In this document: positions 38,906 through 48,667 of the stretch, piece by piece
Layout of the letters: each line of letters starts with the position of its first letter
Numbering within the stretch: the stretch's first letter is position 1
DNA from: an uncultured Aquimarina sp.
GTDB lineage: Bacteria > Bacteroidota > Bacteroidia > Flavobacteriales > Flavobacteriaceae
NCBI GenBank assembly: GCA_947493035.1
Contig: CANLOW010000006.1
Coordinates: forward strand, 122,187 to 186,186
Length of the DNA stretch: 64,000 nt
Direction of reading: 5' to 3'
Made by a program: the position numbers and the translations under genes
Notes under the pieces: generated by a model
Seen by the model: only the letters and a program-made list of their open reading frames with translations
What the model was told of the DNA's origin: nothing
Database searches by the model: none

Positions 38906-40507
38906 ATGGCGACAATTATCAATATGCCTCGTTTGAGTGATACTATGGAGGAAGGAACCGTAGCATCATGGTTAAAGAAAGTTGGAGATAAAGTAGCAGA
39001 AGGAGATATCCTAGCGGAAATCGAAACAGATAAAGCTACTATGGAGTTCGAATCTTTTTATGAAGGTACATTATTACATATTGGAGTTGAAGAAGGGGGA
39101 ACTGCTCCTGTAGATCAGCTTTTGTGTGTAATAGGTGACGAAGGGGAAGATATTTCTGCAGCTTTAGCTGGAGGAAGTAATGAAACTCCAGTATCAGAAG
39201 AAACAGAAGCTTCAGCTTCTGTAGAAGCTAGTGTGTCTGCTGAAATTCCTGAAGGAGTAGAGATTATTACGATGCCTCGTTTAAGTGATACTATGGAGGA
39301 AGGAACCGTAGCATCATGGTTAAAGAAAGTAGGAGATAATGTTGAGGAAGGAGATATTTTAGCGGAAATCGAAACAGATAAGGCTACTATGGAATTTGAG
39401 TCTTTCTATAATGGGACTTTGCTTTATATTGGTACTAATGAGGGGGAAACGGCTCCAGTTGAGAGTTTGTTAGCTATCATTGGTCCTGCAGGGACAGATG
39501 TTTCTGGTATTGCTAAAGGTGGTGTTCCGGCTCAAACAGAAGTAAAGAAAGAGGAAGCTACTAAAGAAGAGGTTTCAGCTCCTGTAGTTGTTAAAGATAC
39601 AGCTGTAAATAATGGTGGACGTATATTTGCTTCTCCTTTAGCTAAGAAGATAGCTTCAGATAAAGGTATTGATCTATCAAAAGTTAAGGGTACAGGTGAA
39701 AATGGACGTATCACAAAGAAAGATGTAGAAAGTTATACTCCTCAAGTTGAAGCTCCGGCTAAAGCTGTTGGTGGAGAGGCTAAGGCATCAGCTCCAGCTC
39801 CTCAGGTATATACTCCTGTAGGCGAGGAAGTTTTTGAGGAAACTAAGAACTCTAATATGCGTAAAGCTATTGCTAAGAGTCTTGGTAAATCTAAGTTTTC
39901 TGCACCTCACTATTATCTATCTATAAAAGTAGATATGGATAATGCTATAGCTTCTAGAAAGCAAATTAATGCTATTCCTGATACTAAAGTATCATTTAAT
40001 GATATGGTAGTGAAGGCTTGTGCTATGGCGCTTAGAAAGCATCCTCAAATTAATACGCAATGGAAAGATGACGTTACGCGTTATGCAAAGCATATTTCTA
40101 TTGGTGTTGCAGTTGCTGTAGAAGATGGTCTAGTTGTTCCTGTATTACCATTTACTGATCAAATGACATTAACTCAGATAGGAGGGAATGTTAGAAGTTT
40201 GGCGGGTAAAGCTAAAAATAAGAAATTGACTCCTGGTGAAATGAGTGGAAGTACTTTTACGGTTTCAAATTTAGGAATGTTTGGTATTACTTCGTTTACA
40301 AGTATTATCAATCAGCCGAACTCAGCTATTTTGTCTGTTGGTGCTATTGTGCATGAACCAGTTGTAAAAGAAGGTGCTATTGTGGTAGGTAATACTATGA
40401 CACTTAATCTGGCGTGTGATCATAGAACTATTGATGGTGCAGCCGGAGCAGCGTTTTTACAAACTTTAAAAACATATTTAGAGAATCCAGTTACTATGTT
40501 AGCTTAA
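38906..40507 (+). CDS. pdhC: Pyruvate dehydrogenase E2, dihydrolipoamide acetyltransferase with two lipoyl domains
   Basis: Two IETDKATMEFESF lipoyl motifs; E3-binding FASPLAKKIASDKGIDLSKVKGTGENGRITKKDVE; catalytic LACDHRTIDGAAGAAFL. Confidence 0.96.
   Translation: MATIINMPRLSDTMEEGTVASWLKKVGDKVAEGDILAEIETDKATMEFESFYEGTLLHIGVEEGGTAPVDQLLCVIGDEGEDISAALAGGSNETPVSEETEASASVEASVSAEIPEGVEIITMPRLSDTMEEGTVASWLKKVGDNVEEGDILAEIETDKATMEFESFYNGTLLYIGTNEGETAPVESLLAIIGPAGTDVSGIAKGGVPAQTEVKKEEATKEEVSAPVVVKDTAVNNGGRIFASPLAKKIASDKGIDLSKVKGTGENGRITKKDVESYTPQVEAPAKAVGGEAKASAPAPQVYTPVGEEVFEETKNSNMRKAIAKSLGKSKFSAPHYYLSIKVDMDNAIASRKQINAIPDTKVSFNDMVVKACAMALRKHPQINTQWKDDVTRYAKHISIGVAVAVEDGLVVPVLPFTDQMTLTQIGGNVRSLAGKAKNKKLTPGEMSGSTFTVSNLGMFGITSFTSIINQPNSAILSVGAIVHEPVVKEGAIVVGNTMTLNLACDHRTIDGAAGAAFLQTLKTYLENPVTMLA
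38936..38982 (+). repeat. Lipoyl-domain direct repeat, copy 1 (47 nt identical)
   Basis: agtgatactatggaggaaggaaccgtagcatcatggttaaagaaagt identical to 39284-39330. Confidence 0.95.
39284..39330 (+). repeat. Lipoyl-domain direct repeat, copy 2 (47 nt identical)
   Basis: Identical to 38936-38982, offset 348 nt. Confidence 0.95.
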
Positions 40508-40536
40508 GTTACTAAATAAGTTTACAATTATAATTG

Positions 40537-40576
40537 AAAAGGATCATTCTAACTCAAGAATGATCCTTTTTTTGTT
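40537..40576 (+). terminator. Terminator downstream of pdhC
   Basis: AAAAGGATCATTCT aactca AGAATGATCCTTTT + T-run. Confidence 0.85.
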
Positions 40577-40657
40577 TATATATAATAGCGAATAGCTATG
40601 TTTTTACGAGACCGTCCTGATTTGTTTAGGGAAATTCATACTATTTTGATTAGAAAA

Positions 40658-40692
40658 AAAACCTCACAAATTTAAAAGATTTGTGAGGTTTT
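40658..40692 (-). terminator. Terminator downstream of folD
   Basis: AAAACCTCACAAAT ... ATTTGTGAGGTTTT. Confidence 0.8.
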
Positions 40693-40717
40693 AGTATTTT
40701 TAAGAGTGAACTTGAGT

Positions 40718-41593
40718 TTATTTTCTTCGTTCTCTAGAAAGTAAAGTGTTCTTTAATAGCATAGCAATTGTCATAGGGCCTACACCTCCAGGTACAGGCG
40801 TTATATAAGAACATTTTTCTGCAACATTAGCATAATCAACATCACCAACAATGCGGTAGCCTCGTTTCGCTGTTTCGTCTTTTACGCGTGTAATTCCTAC
40901 ATCTACAATAACAGCACCATCTTTTACCATTTCTGATGTTACAAAATTAGGTACACCAAGGGCAGAAACAATAATATCTGCAGATTTACAGATGCTTTCT
41001 AAGTCTTTAGTTCTACTATGAGTTAGGGTTACTGTAGAATCGCCAGCAGGCCCTTTTTGGCTCATTAAAATACTAATTGGGCGACCAACTATATGACTAC
41101 GTCCGATAACTACTGTATGTTTACCTGAGGTTTCAATCTTATACCGCTTCAGCAACTCCATAATTCCAAATGGAGTAGCAGGAATAAAGCTAGGCATTTC
41201 TAAAGCCATACGTCCGAAATTAGTTGGGTGGAACCCATCTACATCTTTATCAGGGTGTACAGCTAACAAAACCTCTTCCTCGTTAATGTGTTTAGGTAGC
41301 GGAAGCTGAACAATGAAACCATCAATTTCATCATTGTTATTTAACTTATTGATTTCTATAAGTAAATCTTCTTGAGAGATTGTTTCTGGTAGTTTTACTA
41401 ATGTTGATTCGAAACCAATTTTTTCGCAAGATTTTACTTTACTATTAACATAGGTTAAACTTGCGCCATTATCACCAACTAAAACAGCTGCTAAATGAGG
41501 AACTTTTTCTCCAAGCTCTTTCATTTTAGCTACTTCAATAGCTATCTCATCTTTTATGTCATTACTAACTTTTTTCCCGTCTAAAATCTGCAT
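40718..41593 (-). CDS. folD: Methylenetetrahydrofolate dehydrogenase/cyclohydrolase
   Basis: LTYVNSKVKSCEKIGFES; IDGFIVQLPLPKHINEEEVL; PATPFGIMELLKRY; TPVPGGVGPMTIAMLL. Confidence 0.97.
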   Translation of the reverse strand: MQILDGKKVSNDIKDEIAIEVAKMKELGEKVPHLAAVLVGDNGASLTYVNSKVKSCEKIGFESTLVKLPETISQEDLLIEINKLNNNDEIDGFIVQLPLPKHINEEEVLLAVHPDKDVDGFHPTNFGRMALEMPSFIPATPFGIMELLKRYKIETSGKHTVVIGRSHIVGRPISILMSQKGPAGDSTVTLTHSRTKDLESICKSADIIVSALGVPNFVTSEMVKDGAVIVDVGITRVKDETAKRGYRIVGDVDYANVAEKCSYITPVPGGVGPMTIAMLLKNTLLSRERRK

Positions 41594-41599
41594 TTCTAA

Positions 41600-41634
41600 T
41601 TCAAAGTTTAATGTTCAATATTCAGTGTTGAAAG
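41600..41634. repeat. Heptad (7-nt period) repeat, folD-ffh junction
   Basis: TTCAAAG TTTAATG TTCAATA TTCAGTG TTGAAAG. Confidence 0.7.
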
Positions 41635-41686
41635 AGAACTATATTTTTAAAATTAATCCTTTGTATTTTTCTAATTCTAAATTGAT

Positions 41687-43015
41687 TTATTTCATTCCTT
41701 GCATCATCTGCATCATTTTGCGGCCACCACCACCTTGCATCATCTTCATCATTTTACCCATTTGCTGGAATTGTTTTAGTAGCTGGTTGATTTGCTGAAT
41801 TGAAGTCCCTGACCCCTTGCTAATACGCTTTTTGCGACTAGAATTAATGATTTGAGGTTTATTTCTTTCTTCGGGTGTCATCGATTTTATAATGGCTTCA
41901 ACGTGTTTGAAGGCATCATTATCAATATCAACATCTTTAACCATTTTTCCCATACCTGGAATCATACCCATCAAATCTTTGATGTTTCCCATCTTTTTGA
42001 TTTGTTGTATCTGATTCAAGAAGTCGTCCAAGCCAAATTGATCTTTAGCAATCTTTTTCTGTAATTTCCTAGCTTCTTCTTCATCGTATTGTTCTTGAGC
42101 GCGCTCAACTAATGATACAACATCTCCCATTCCAAGAATACGATCTGCCATACGTGATGGGTAAAAGATGTCTATAGCCTCCATCTTTTCACCAGTACCA
42201 ATAAATTTTATTGGTTTTTTTACGACAGATTTTATAGATAAAGCTGCACCTCCACGAGTATCTCCATCTAATTTGGTTAAAATAACACCATCAAAGTTTA
42301 AGACATCATTAAAAGCTTTAGCTGTATTTACAGCATCTTGTCCTGTCATAGAATCTACTACAAACAAAGTTTCAGAAGGCTCAATGGCTTTATGGATATT
42401 AGATATTTCATCCATCATCTCCTTGTCTACAGCCAAACGACCAGCTGTATCCACGATTACAACATTATGTCCATTAGCCTTTGCATGAGCGACACCTGCT
42501 TTAGCTAAAGATACAGGATCATTATTGTCTTTATCGCTGTATACTTCAACACCAATAGCATCACCTACAACATGTAGTTGGTCAATAGCAGCAGGGCGGT
42601 ATACATCACAAGCAACTAATAAAGGTTTCTTAGTTTTTTTCTTTTTTAAGAAATTTGCAAGTTTACCAGAAAAAGTTGTTTTTCCAGACCCTTGTAATCC
42701 AGACATTAATATAACTGAAGGGGTTTTAGAAATATTGATGCCAGCAGCATCACCACCCATTAAATCGGTCAATTCATCCTTAACCAATTTAACCATCAAT
42801 TGTCCAGGTTTAAGACTTTTTAATACGTCTTGACCTAGTGCCTTCTCTTTTACTCTTGCTGTAAAGTCCTTTGCTATTTTGTAGTTAACATCAGCATCGA
42901 CAAGAGCACGACGTACTTCTTTTAGTGTCTCTGCAACGTTAATTTCTGTAATTTGTCCATGACCTTTCAGTACATGTAGGGCTTTATCTAGCTTATCACT
43001 TAAATTATCGAACAT
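41687..43015 (-). CDS. ffh: Signal recognition particle protein Ffh
   Basis: MSGLQGSGKTTFSGKLANFLKKK; VIVDTAGRLAVDKEMMDEI; LTKLDGDTRGGAALS; Met-rich C-terminus. Confidence 0.97.
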   Translation of the reverse strand: MFDNLSDKLDKALHVLKGHGQITEINVAETLKEVRRALVDADVNYKIAKDFTARVKEKALGQDVLKSLKPGQLMVKLVKDELTDLMGGDAAGINISKTPSVILMSGLQGSGKTTFSGKLANFLKKKKTKKPLLVACDVYRPAAIDQLHVVGDAIGVEVYSDKDNNDPVSLAKAGVAHAKANGHNVVIVDTAGRLAVDKEMMDEISNIHKAIEPSETLFVVDSMTGQDAVNTAKAFNDVLNFDGVILTKLDGDTRGGAALSIKSVVKKPIKFIGTGEKMEAIDIFYPSRMADRILGMGDVVSLVERAQEQYDEEEARKLQKKIAKDQFGLDDFLNQIQQIKKMGNIKDLMGMIPGMGKMVKDVDIDNDAFKHVEAIIKSMTPEERNKPQIINSSRKKRISKGSGTSIQQINQLLKQFQQMGKMMKMMQGGGGRKMMQMMQGMK

Positions 43016-43288
43016 AATTTGAATCTGAAATAATGAACAAATTTAAGCATTTGAAGTCGAAGAGTCTAGTGTATGCAATATTTAAAAGAAGATAAATATA
43101 GAAATTGCAGCTTGCTAAAATAATAGAGGGTGTTAATTATATATTCTTTTGTTGTGTCACAGTGATTTATTAAATAATGGCTATGCGTAGTGAAACTATT
43201 TTATTTTTTGCATTTTTGTAGGATAACGTATCCAATATTTAGATAAGGTTTTACGTTTGTTATATTAGCACAAAGAGGATAGATCTTT

Positions 43289-44848
43289 ATGAATAAGTTT
43301 TTTTTAGGTGTAATGTGCTTGTGTTCACTTTGGTGTTCAGCACAATCTTTTATAGGTTTCGACACTGATAATTATAGTGGGATACATGGAGTACTTGTTA
43401 ATCCAGCTAGTATGGCTGATTCAAGGTTAAGAGCAGATATTAATTTAGTTTCTTTAAGTGTCTTCGGTGCTAGTGAGTATGCTGAGATTGATTATAAAAA
43501 ATGGATAAAATCAGCTTACAGAGATGATGTAGATCTAGATGAGGATACTGATGTTGAATATATTGGGACTGATAGAAAAAACTCTGGTTTAGCACATATA
43601 GATGTATTGGGGCCTTCCGCAATGATTTCCATCAGTGAAAAACATAGTGCCGCTTTTTTCACAAGAGTTAGAGGTTTTGCTAATTTAAATGATGTTAATG
43701 GTTTATTTCAGCCTGTTTTTGAAGAAGGTCTAGCAAATAGAACTGAACCAATACTTTTTGCCGATGAAAATAGCTACGGGACTGTATCTTCGTGGGTTGA
43801 ATTTGGAGCATCATATGCCAGAGTTTTGAAAAATGAAAAGCAAAACTTTATTAAAGCAGGTGTAACACTAAAATATATAAGACCAACACATTTTGCTAGT
43901 TTAGAGTTTACAGATGGGCTTCTTTTCTTCGACCCGAATGACTCAAGTGCAAATGAATTATTTGGTACTTTAAACCTTAAAGCAAGTAATACTCTAGATC
44001 CAGAAGATAACGGAGTTCGAGTAGGGGGAGGAAGTACAGATATTAAGCTGCCTTCAGAAAGAGGTTTTGGTTTTGACTTAGGGTTTGTATATGAATTTAG
44101 ACCTCAATTTAGAAAAAACATTTCTAGAGATGATGTAATTAAGCAAGTTAAATTTAGGCATGTAAATACTTATAAATTACGTTTAGGAGTTTCTATACTT
44201 GATATTGGAAGTGTTACTTATAAGAGCGCTACATCAGAAACATACGATTTAGGAAATTTGCCCAATGATCTAAATAAATTTGATGAAGATGCAGATCCTT
44301 CAATCAGGGAGGTTTTGCCTACCGATGTTGAGTTGAAAATGAGCTTGCCTACAAATTTAAGATTAGATGTAGATTGGGCTATTTCAGATAAATTTTATTT
44401 AAATGCTGCTACTAGACTATCGCTAATATCACGTAAGAAAAGAGAGGCGGTAAGGTATGCGAATCAATTTACATTAAACCCAAGATTAGAAACTAGATGG
44501 TTGTCTGTGTTTAGTCCTATTAGTGTTACTCAATATAGTGGTGTGCAATGGGGTTTAGGAATTCGTGTAGGGCCTGTGTTTTTCGGTTCGGGTAATTTGT
44601 TAGGAAGTATTGTTGATAGGAGGACTAGAGCTTTTGATGTTTATGCGGGAATAAAAATTCCATTATTGCATAAGATACCGAAAGTAAAAGAAGAGGATGA
44701 GGAGACTATATATAATTCTGAATGTCCTTTTGGATGCCCTCAGGATAAAAAAGGTAATGTTGTAAGGTTAGAAGGTAGGATAAAAGGGGTTAAGAAAAAG
44801 AAGAAAAGAGTACAGCGTATGCAAGGGTATCAGGGTAAGGTAAAATAA
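43289..44848 (+). CDS. DUF5723-type outer-membrane beta-barrel protein
   Basis: Signal peptide; GFDTDNYSGIHGVLVNPASMADSRLRADINLVSLS, repeated beta-strand pattern. Confidence 0.7.
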   Translation: MNKFFLGVMCLCSLWCSAQSFIGFDTDNYSGIHGVLVNPASMADSRLRADINLVSLSVFGASEYAEIDYKKWIKSAYRDDVDLDEDTDVEYIGTDRKNSGLAHIDVLGPSAMISISEKHSAAFFTRVRGFANLNDVNGLFQPVFEEGLANRTEPILFADENSYGTVSSWVEFGASYARVLKNEKQNFIKAGVTLKYIRPTHFASLEFTDGLLFFDPNDSSANELFGTLNLKASNTLDPEDNGVRVGGGSTDIKLPSERGFGFDLGFVYEFRPQFRKNISRDDVIKQVKFRHVNTYKLRLGVSILDIGSVTYKSATSETYDLGNLPNDLNKFDEDADPSIREVLPTDVELKMSLPTNLRLDVDWAISDKFYLNAATRLSLISRKKREAVRYANQFTLNPRLETRWLSVFSPISVTQYSGVQWGLGIRVGPVFFGSGNLLGSIVDRRTRAFDVYAGIKIPLLHKIPKVKEEDEETIYNSECPFGCPQDKKGNVVRLEGRIKGVKKKKKRVQRMQGYQGKVK

Positions 44849-44898
44849 TTATAACTTTGATAAACATTATAGAAAGACTTAAACAGTGTTTCTAACAG

Positions 44899-44937
44899 AA
44901 AAGATCCATTCAATATAACTTGAATGGATCTTTTTTT
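44899..44937. terminator. Bidirectional terminator between convergent genes
   Basis: AAAAGATCCATTCAA ... TTGAATGGATCTTTT + T-run. Confidence 0.85.
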
Positions 44938-44964
44938 GTGTTGAGATAATCTTATGTATAAGTA

Positions 44965-45609
44965 TTAATTCTTAATTAATTTCTTAGTAACACTACCATC
45001 ATTAGTATAAATTTTGATAAAGTATACACCTGAAGCTAAACCAGAAAGGTCAGTAGAGTTTCCAACTAAACTTCCTAAAGTGTTATATACTTCTACGGAA
45101 GTATAAGAAGCATTATTTCCGATTACATTAACAATACCATTAGTTGGGTTAGGTGAAAGAGTTGCTTCTTCTAAAGCAATTAATTCAGCAGTGCTAAGTG
45201 TAGGGTTGTCATATAGAGCTGGGATAGTAATACTGTTACTTGTAGCACCTCCTCCAATTTCAGCATTCCATGTAATGTTTTGGTCCATCGTAAATTCGCC
45301 ATCATCTGCAGGGAAGAATCCAGGATTTAAAGTACCCATTCCATTTCCACTAGCATCTACTGTTATTGTAACCCCTCCACCAGCAAATTGTTCACCACTA
45401 GCATTGTTAATTTGATTAAAAATTTGAACAGGTCCTTCAGGGAATCCACTTAATTCGATAGCAAAAGGAGTATTCGGTGCTATGGCTGTTGGTTTGTCAT
45501 TTGCGTCTACAGTAACCGAAGCACTAGTGATGTTAGCTAATGAAATTGTTTGAGCGTAAGTAGTAAAGCTTGCTGCTATACCTACTAAGAATAATGTAAT
45601 TTTTTTCAT
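44965..45609 (-). CDS. Secreted protein with T9SS type A sorting domain
   Basis: Signal peptide; C-terminal LSPNPTNGIVNVIGNNASYTSVEVYNTLGSLVG...ASGVYFIKIYTNDGSVTKKLIKN. Confidence 0.9.
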   Translation of the reverse strand: MKKITLFLVGIAASFTTYAQTISLANITSASVTVDANDKPTAIAPNTPFAIELSGFPEGPVQIFNQINNASGEQFAGGGVTITVDASGNGMGTLNPGFFPADDGEFTMDQNITWNAEIGGGATSNSITIPALYDNPTLSTAELIALEEATLSPNPTNGIVNVIGNNASYTSVEVYNTLGSLVGNSTDLSGLASGVYFIKIYTNDGSVTKKLIKN

Positions 45610-45749
45610 GATAATTAATTTTAAATCAAAGCGAAACTACATAGATTTAGTATTTATTTTTGTTTCTTAAATGTTTGATGCATAGTTAAATACATATGAT
45701 ATTGTAATTTTGGGTAAGCAGTGTTTTTTTTATACATATATGGTAATAA

Positions 45750-45791
45750 AAAAGCCTTTTGTTGTACAGAAGGGTAAAACAAAAGGCTTTT
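45750..45791 (-). terminator. Terminator downstream of trpA
   Basis: AAAAGCCTTTTGTT ... AACAAAAGGCTTTT. Confidence 0.75.
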
Positions 45792-45816
45792 CTATTGGTA
45801 AAGGGAAATATAGAAA

Positions 45817-46578
45817 CTATCGTATATCCTTTATAAATGATGATATACCATCAATTCCATCTTTGGTCAGCATCTTTATAAATGCTGATCCGATGATTGC
45901 TCCCTTAGCAGTTTTAGTAGCTTGATTAAAAGTTTCGTTGTCTTTAATTCCGAATCCAACAATTTGTGGGTTGTTAAGATTATAAGAAGCTATACGTTCA
46001 AAATAGGCCTCTTGTGTATTTCCAAATCCAGATGTAGAACCGGTTACACTAGCAGAACTTACCATGTAGATAAACCCATTAGAAACGCTATCAATAAACT
46101 TTACTCTAGACTCACTTGTCTGTGGAGTAATCAAAAATACATTGCTAAGTCCATATTTTTCAAAGGTAGCTTTATAATGCTCATCATATTCGGCAACAGG
46201 AAGGTCGGGGATAATTAAACCATCGATGCCAACTTCTTGACATTTTGCACAGAATGCTTCTACTCCGTATTGCATCATAGGATTAAAATAACCCATTATG
46301 ATTAAAGGTATCGACACTTCATTTCGAATGCCTTCTAATTGTTCAAACAACAGTTTAGTAGTCATTCCATTTTTTAAAGCGGCTGTTGAACTGTCTTGGA
46401 TTGTAGGTCCATCAGCTAAAGGATCACTAAATGGCAATCCAATTTCGATCATGTCTACACCACTTTTTTCTAGTTCTTTTATGATAGTAACGGTATCATC
46501 TATAGCAGGATATCCCGCAGTAAAATATATAGAAAGAAGTTTTTTGTCCTCTTGTAATTTCTGTTGTATTCTGTTCAT
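45817..46578 (-). CDS. trpA: Tryptophan synthase alpha chain
   Basis: LSIYFTAGYPAIDDTVTIIKELEKSGVDMIEIGLPFSDPLADGPTIQ; start at internal ATG MNRIQQKL. Confidence 0.97.
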   Translation of the reverse strand: MNRIQQKLQEDKKLLSIYFTAGYPAIDDTVTIIKELEKSGVDMIEIGLPFSDPLADGPTIQDSSTAALKNGMTTKLLFEQLEGIRNEVSIPLIIMGYFNPMMQYGVEAFCAKCQEVGIDGLIIPDLPVAEYDEHYKATFEKYGLSNVFLITPQTSESRVKFIDSVSNGFIYMVSSASVTGSTSGFGNTQEAYFERIASYNLNNPQIVGFGIKDNETFNQATKTAKGAIIGSAFIKMLTKDGIDGISSFIKDIR

Positions 46579-46586
46579 TTTTATAT

Positions 46587-46614
46587 AGTACAGAGTACCA
46601 AGTACTGAGTACAA
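46587..46614. repeat. Heptad repeat (AGTACNN)x4, trpB-trpA junction
   Basis: AGTACAG AGTACCA AGTACTG AGTACAA. Confidence 0.85.
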
Positions 46615-46647
46615 AGACAAATCTTTTATAATTTATTTAAGACCTGA

Positions 46648-46675
46648 ATACTTTGTACTGAATACTTTGTACTAA
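46648..46675. repeat. Heptad repeat (NTACTNN)x4, inverted relative to 46587-46614
   Basis: ATACTTT GTACTGA ATACTTT GTACTAA. Confidence 0.85.
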
Positions 46676-46677
46676 AA

Positions 46678-47856
46678 TTATAATTTAAAATAATCGATAT
46701 ATGTATTCAAATCTTTATCTCCACGACCTGAAAGACTAATAACAACAACGTCTTCAGGGTTAAATTTTTTCTCATTAAAGACAGCTAAGGCATGTGAGCT
46801 TTCAATCGCAGGAATGATACCTTCTAATTGACAAAGTTCTAACCCAGCAGTCATAGCATCATCATCAGTTACAGAAAAGAACTCGGCACGTCCTGTTTTT
46901 GCTAAATGAGAATGCATAGGGCCTACACCAGGATAATCCAAACCAGCAGAAATTGAATAAGGTTCTGTGATTTGCCCATCAGGAGATTGCATTAATAGTG
47001 TTTTACAACCATGTATAATGCCTTCTTTTCCTAATTTACTAGTAGCAGCGCTTTCACCACTATTTACACCTTTTCCAGCTGCTTCTACTGCTATAATCCC
47101 AACTTCTGGAGTATTAAGAAAATGATAATAAGTTCCCGCAGCATTACTTCCTCCACCAATACATGCAACTACATAATCAGGATTTTCGCAACCTTCATGT
47201 TCTTTTAATTGCCATTTGATTTCTTCAGAAATGATACTCTGAAAACGAGTTACCATATCTGGGTAAGGATGTGGCCCAATTGCTGAACCAATAATATAAT
47301 GAGTGTCTACAGGATTATTGATCCAATCACGAATTGCTTCATTAGTGGCATCTTTTAAAGTACGACTACCCGATTTCGCAGGGCGGACTTCAGCACCTAG
47401 CATTTTCATACGGGCTACATTAGGAGCTTGACGTGTAATATCAATTTCACCCATGTAAACAATACAATCAATACCAGCTAATGCGCAAACGGTAGCAGTA
47501 GCAACGCCATGTTGCCCCGCACCAGTTTCAGCAATGATTCTATTTTTCCCTAACTTTTTGGCAACTAAAATCTGACCAATAGTATTGTTGATTTTATGCG
47601 CACCAGTATGGTTAAGGTCTTCTCTTTTTAGATAGACTTTGGTGTTGTATTTTTCAGAAAGACGCTTAGCGTAATACAAAGGACTTGGTCTACCCACATA
47701 ATCCTTTAGTAGTTGATTGAATTCTTTCTTGAAATCAGGTTGATCTATGATTTCAAGATATTTTGTGCGTAATTCTTCAACATTAGGATAGAGCATCTCA
47801 GGTATGTATGCGCCTCCAAAATCTCCGTAATATCCTTTTTCGTCTACGTGGTACAT
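46678..47856 (-). CDS. trpB: Tryptophan synthase beta chain
   Basis: [19 protein letters not shown] (PLP-Lys), [32 protein letters not shown]. Confidence 0.98.
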   Translation of the reverse strand: MYHVDEKGYYGDFGGAYIPEMLYPNVEELRTKYLEIIDQPDFKKEFNQLLKDYVGRPSPLYYAKRLSEKYNTKVYLKREDLNHTGAHKINNTIGQILVAKKLGKNRIIAETGAGQHGVATATVCALAGIDCIVYMGEIDITRQAPNVARMKMLGAEVRPAKSGSRTLKDATNEAIRDWINNPVDTHYIIGSAIGPHPYPDMVTRFQSIISEEIKWQLKEHEGCENPDYVVACIGGGSNAAGTYYHFLNTPEVGIIAVEAAGKGVNSGESAATSKLGKEGIIHGCKTLLMQSPDGQITEPYSISAGLDYPGVGPMHSHLAKTGRAEFFSVTDDDAMTAGLELCQLEGIIPAIESSHALAVFNEKKFNPEDVVVISLSGRGDKDLNTYIDYFKL

Positions 47857-47859
47857 ATT

Positions 47860-47941
47860 AATTCGCTTTTAGCGAATTGCTGTCGGCTATCAGCTATCAG
47901 CAATCAGCATTTATCTATATTCTATTCTCTATGTTCTTTTA
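47860..47941. repeat. Palindrome + two heptad arrays, trpF-trpB junction
   Basis: AATTCGCttttaGCGAATT (47860-47878); GCTGTCG GCTATCA GCTATCA GCAATCA (47879-47906); TCTATAT TCTATTC TCTATGT TCTTTTA (47914-47941, overlapping trpF 3' end). Confidence 0.8.
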
Positions 47942-48617
47942 TCATATTAAAAAACTTATTCAGTAATTTAATGTCTTTTAATCCCGGTTCAATTTCAAAT
48001 TTACTGTTTAAATCTAAGGCATGAATCGGTAAATCTGTTTTTAGCAATTGTTCTATTTTGTTTAGCTCTTCCAGTCCAATACCTCCACTCATAATAATGG
48101 GAGTTGTACTAGGGTACTCTTTTAATACAGACCAATCAAACGTATATCCATTTCCGCCTTTTGCTTTTCCTTTGGTGTCAAATAGAAAATAGTCAACGAT
48201 ATTTTCGTAAGGTTTTAATACAGAAAAATCAAAAGTATTTTTAATTCCAAAAACTTTAAAAATTTCAATAGCCTTAGGGTAATCGCTTTTTGGGCTTCGA
48301 CTGCGCTCAGCCCGACATAGTGATTCTAATGCTTGCTTTAAAATTTTGCAATACTGAGCAGATTCGCCACCATGTAGTTGCACTGCCTTAAATCTATATT
48401 TCTCAACTTTCTCTAAAATAAATTCGATTTCAGCATCAACAAACACTCCTGTTTTTTTGATTTTTGAATCAATTTCAGGAATATCTCCATCGAAGTTTCT
48501 TGGAGATTTAGGATAAAAAATAAAACCTAAATAATCTGGGTGTAATGAAGCAACTTCCTGAATGTTTTCAGGCTGTTTCATACCACAGACTTTTATTCTT
48601 AGGTTTTTATTGATCAT
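47922..48617 (-). CDS. trpF: Phosphoribosylanthranilate isomerase
   Basis: LRIKVCGMKQPENIQEVASLHPDYLGFIFYPKSPR; VQLHGGES; FLFDTKGKAKGGNGYTFDW; start at internal ATG (MINKNLRIK), ORF extends to 48668. Confidence 0.95.
   Translation of the reverse strand: MINKNLRIKVCGMKQPENIQEVASLHPDYLGFIFYPKSPRNFDGDIPEIDSKIKKTGVFVDAEIEFILEKVEKYRFKAVQLHGGESAQYCKILKQALESLCRAERSRSPKSDYPKAIEIFKVFGIKNTFDFSVLKPYENIVDYFLFDTKGKAKGGNGYTFDWSVLKEYPSTTPIIMSGGIGLEELNKIEQLLKTDLPIHALDLNSKFEIEPGLKDIKLLNKFFNMIKEHRE
48292..48317. repeat. Palindromic interspersed element inside trpF
   Basis: GGGCTTCGACTGCGCTCAGCCCGACA (minus strand TGTCGGGCTGAGCGCAGTCGAAGCCC), encodes CRAERSRSP insert in TrpF. Confidence 0.65.
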
Positions 48618-48667
48618 TTTATCTTTTTGATGTGATATTGAAACAAGTCCAGGGAGACGCGATCTCA

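Noticed and set aside
41687-41760. Met-rich repeat at Ffh C-terminus as unusual
   Set aside because: Methionine-rich M domain is normal for SRP54/Ffh
46587-46675. Heptad arrays as a CRISPR
   Set aside because: Units are 7 nt, contiguous and degenerate with no spacers, and no cas genes in the window
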